Assembly: GCA_002471665.1 (NCBI GenBank)
Contig: DKQK01000051.1
Span: forward strand, 1 to 23,692
Reading direction: 5' to 3'
DNA from: Gammaproteobacteria bacterium UBA7310
GTDB taxonomy: Bacteria; Pseudomonadota; Gammaproteobacteria; Pseudomonadales; Ketobacteraceae
Length of the DNA stretch: 23,692 bases
Under the pieces are notes generated by a model, which saw only the letters and a list, made by a program, of their open reading frames with translations, was not told where the DNA came from and did not search any database. The stretch's first letter is position 1; each line of letters starts with the position of its first letter. Shown piece after piece: positions 22,975 through 23,692 of this stretch. A program made the position numbers and the translations under genes.

Positions 22975-23692
22975 TCATGCGGCCTTATGATCAGAATGAT
23001 TACGGGAGACGGGTAAAACGATGGTGAATACGGTTCCTTTCCCTGGCGTTGAAACCACCGTCAGCTCTCCGTTATGTTTCTTGATGATCCCATACGACAG
23101 GGATAAACCCAGCCCGGTACCTTTGCCGACTTCTTTGGTGGTAAAAAACGGATCAAATATTTTCCCAATGATGTCGTCTGATATTCCGCTGCCGTCGTCC
23201 TCCACTTGAATGGTGATCTTGTCTTCCTGAGATGACGTGCGAATATAAATATTGCCGGGTTCCGCCATGGCATGGGCTGAATTAACCAGCAGGTTCATGA
23301 TCACCTGATTGATCTGTGAGGGCACACACTCAATGTTGGGTAGTTCACCGTATTCCTTGTGAACCTCTGCCTTGTATTTGATTTCGTTCCAGGCGATATT
23401 CAGCGTGCTTTCGATACCGGCATGGATATCGGCCCACTGCCATTCGGCTTCGTCGATGCGTGAGAAGTTCTTCAGATCCTGAACGATCTGCTTCACCCGG
23501 TCAACACCTTCCAAGGATTCATCGATGACTGCCATGATGTTGCTTTTAAGTGATTTGTATTTATAAGCCGTACGGGCCTTATTCAGTTCTGCGATGGCGG
23601 CTTCGTCGTGTTGGGATTCTATGGTTTGCTCCATGTGATGAATTAATTGCAGTGCCCGGTCGGTGTACTTTGCCAGCATGGTCAGATTGGAA
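22975..23692 (-). CDS. Sensor histidine kinase, C-terminal part (5' end outside window)
   Basis: The frame is open to the right edge; about 239 residues are visible. It carries the kinase ATPase domain: N-box NQVIMNLLVNSAHAM, G1 box VEDDGSGIS, F-box DPFFTTKEVGKGTGLGLSLSYGIIKKH and a G3-like GKGTVFTIVLPV. Upstream, SNLTMLAKYTDRAL and KSNIMAVIDESLEGVDRVKQIVQDLKNFSR match the dimerisation helix region that follows the HEINNP phospho-His box in the group of kinases resembling DctB/AtoS. The His itself lies just outside the window, so sensor input is unknown. The stop is one base from the HD-GYP regulator start, which is therefore its likely phosphorylation partner. Confidence 0.92.
   Translation of the reverse strand, partial: SNLTMLAKYTDRALQLIHHMEQTIESQHDEAAIAELNKARTAYKYKSLKSNIMAVIDESLEGVDRVKQIVQDLKNFSRIDEAEWQWADIHAGIESTLNIAWNEIKYKAEVHKEYGELPNIECVPSQINQVIMNLLVNSAHAMAEPGNIYIRTSSQEDKITIQVEDDGSGISDDIIGKIFDPFFTTKEVGKGTGLGLSLSYGIIKKHNGELTVVSTPGKGTVFTIVLPVSRNHSDHKAA

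Overview
This is a moderately GC-rich gammaproteobacterial chromosome segment. It carries a housekeeping backbone in the order yicC / rph-pyrE / slmA-argB-algC-coaBC / radC / rpmB-rpmG. From family knowledge, this matches the conserved neighbourhood of Pseudomonas aeruginosa (yicC, rph, pyrE, argB, algC, coaBC, radC, rpmB, rpmG) and of E. coli (rph-pyrE-slmA-dut-coaBC-radC-rpmBG). The long membrane-anchored AlgC points to a Pseudomonadales/Oceanospirillales-type organism. The GMC dehydrogenase plus Baeyer-Villiger monooxygenase pair would suit a marine or hydrocarbon-using lineage such as Alcanivorax or Ketobacter relatives. The genus is inference only.

Layout. 1-848: 3'-truncated yicC (minus). 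1009-2394: rph-pyrE (plus), with a 21-bp palindrome next to a probable promoter upstream of rph. 2481-5340: accessory block between pyrE and slmA (CHAD protein, single-domain receiver, TSUP permease, secreted DUF4124-like coiled-coil protein). 5342-10880: coaBC-algC-argB-slmA, all minus and read in that order, without the usual dut between coaBC and algC and with a strong hairpin just before the argB start. 11015-11689: radC. 11632-15742: a two-gene minus-strand operon inserted between radC and rpmB. It encodes an AlkJ/choline-dehydrogenase-like GMC oxidoreductase and a single polypeptide joining a type I Baeyer-Villiger monooxygenase to an HSL-family alpha/beta hydrolase. 16003-16407: rpmB-rpmG with a good promoter and a strong terminator. 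16552-17766: EAL-HDOD signalling protein. 18020-21650: an unrecognised lipoprotein and a probable outer-membrane beta-barrel, one base apart. 21636-23692: HD-GYP response regulator and its histidine kinase (kinase 5' end outside the window).

The most interesting system is the GMC + BVMO-hydrolase operon. Its order of activities (alcohol to carbonyl, ketone to ester, ester to alcohol plus acid) is that of subterminal alkane or ketone breakdown, with the last two steps fused in one protein. The second is the lipoprotein/beta-barrel pair, which has no family I recognise and a leader hairpin overlapping its Shine-Dalgarno. Three c-di-GMP or two-component genes lie around that pair. The remaining genes are ordinary core functions: tRNA 3' maturation, pyrimidine, arginine and CoA synthesis, sugar phosphate isomerisation, division-site control and ribosomal proteins. 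No tRNA, rRNA, CRISPR array, insertion sequence or gene-free stretch over 300 bases was seen.
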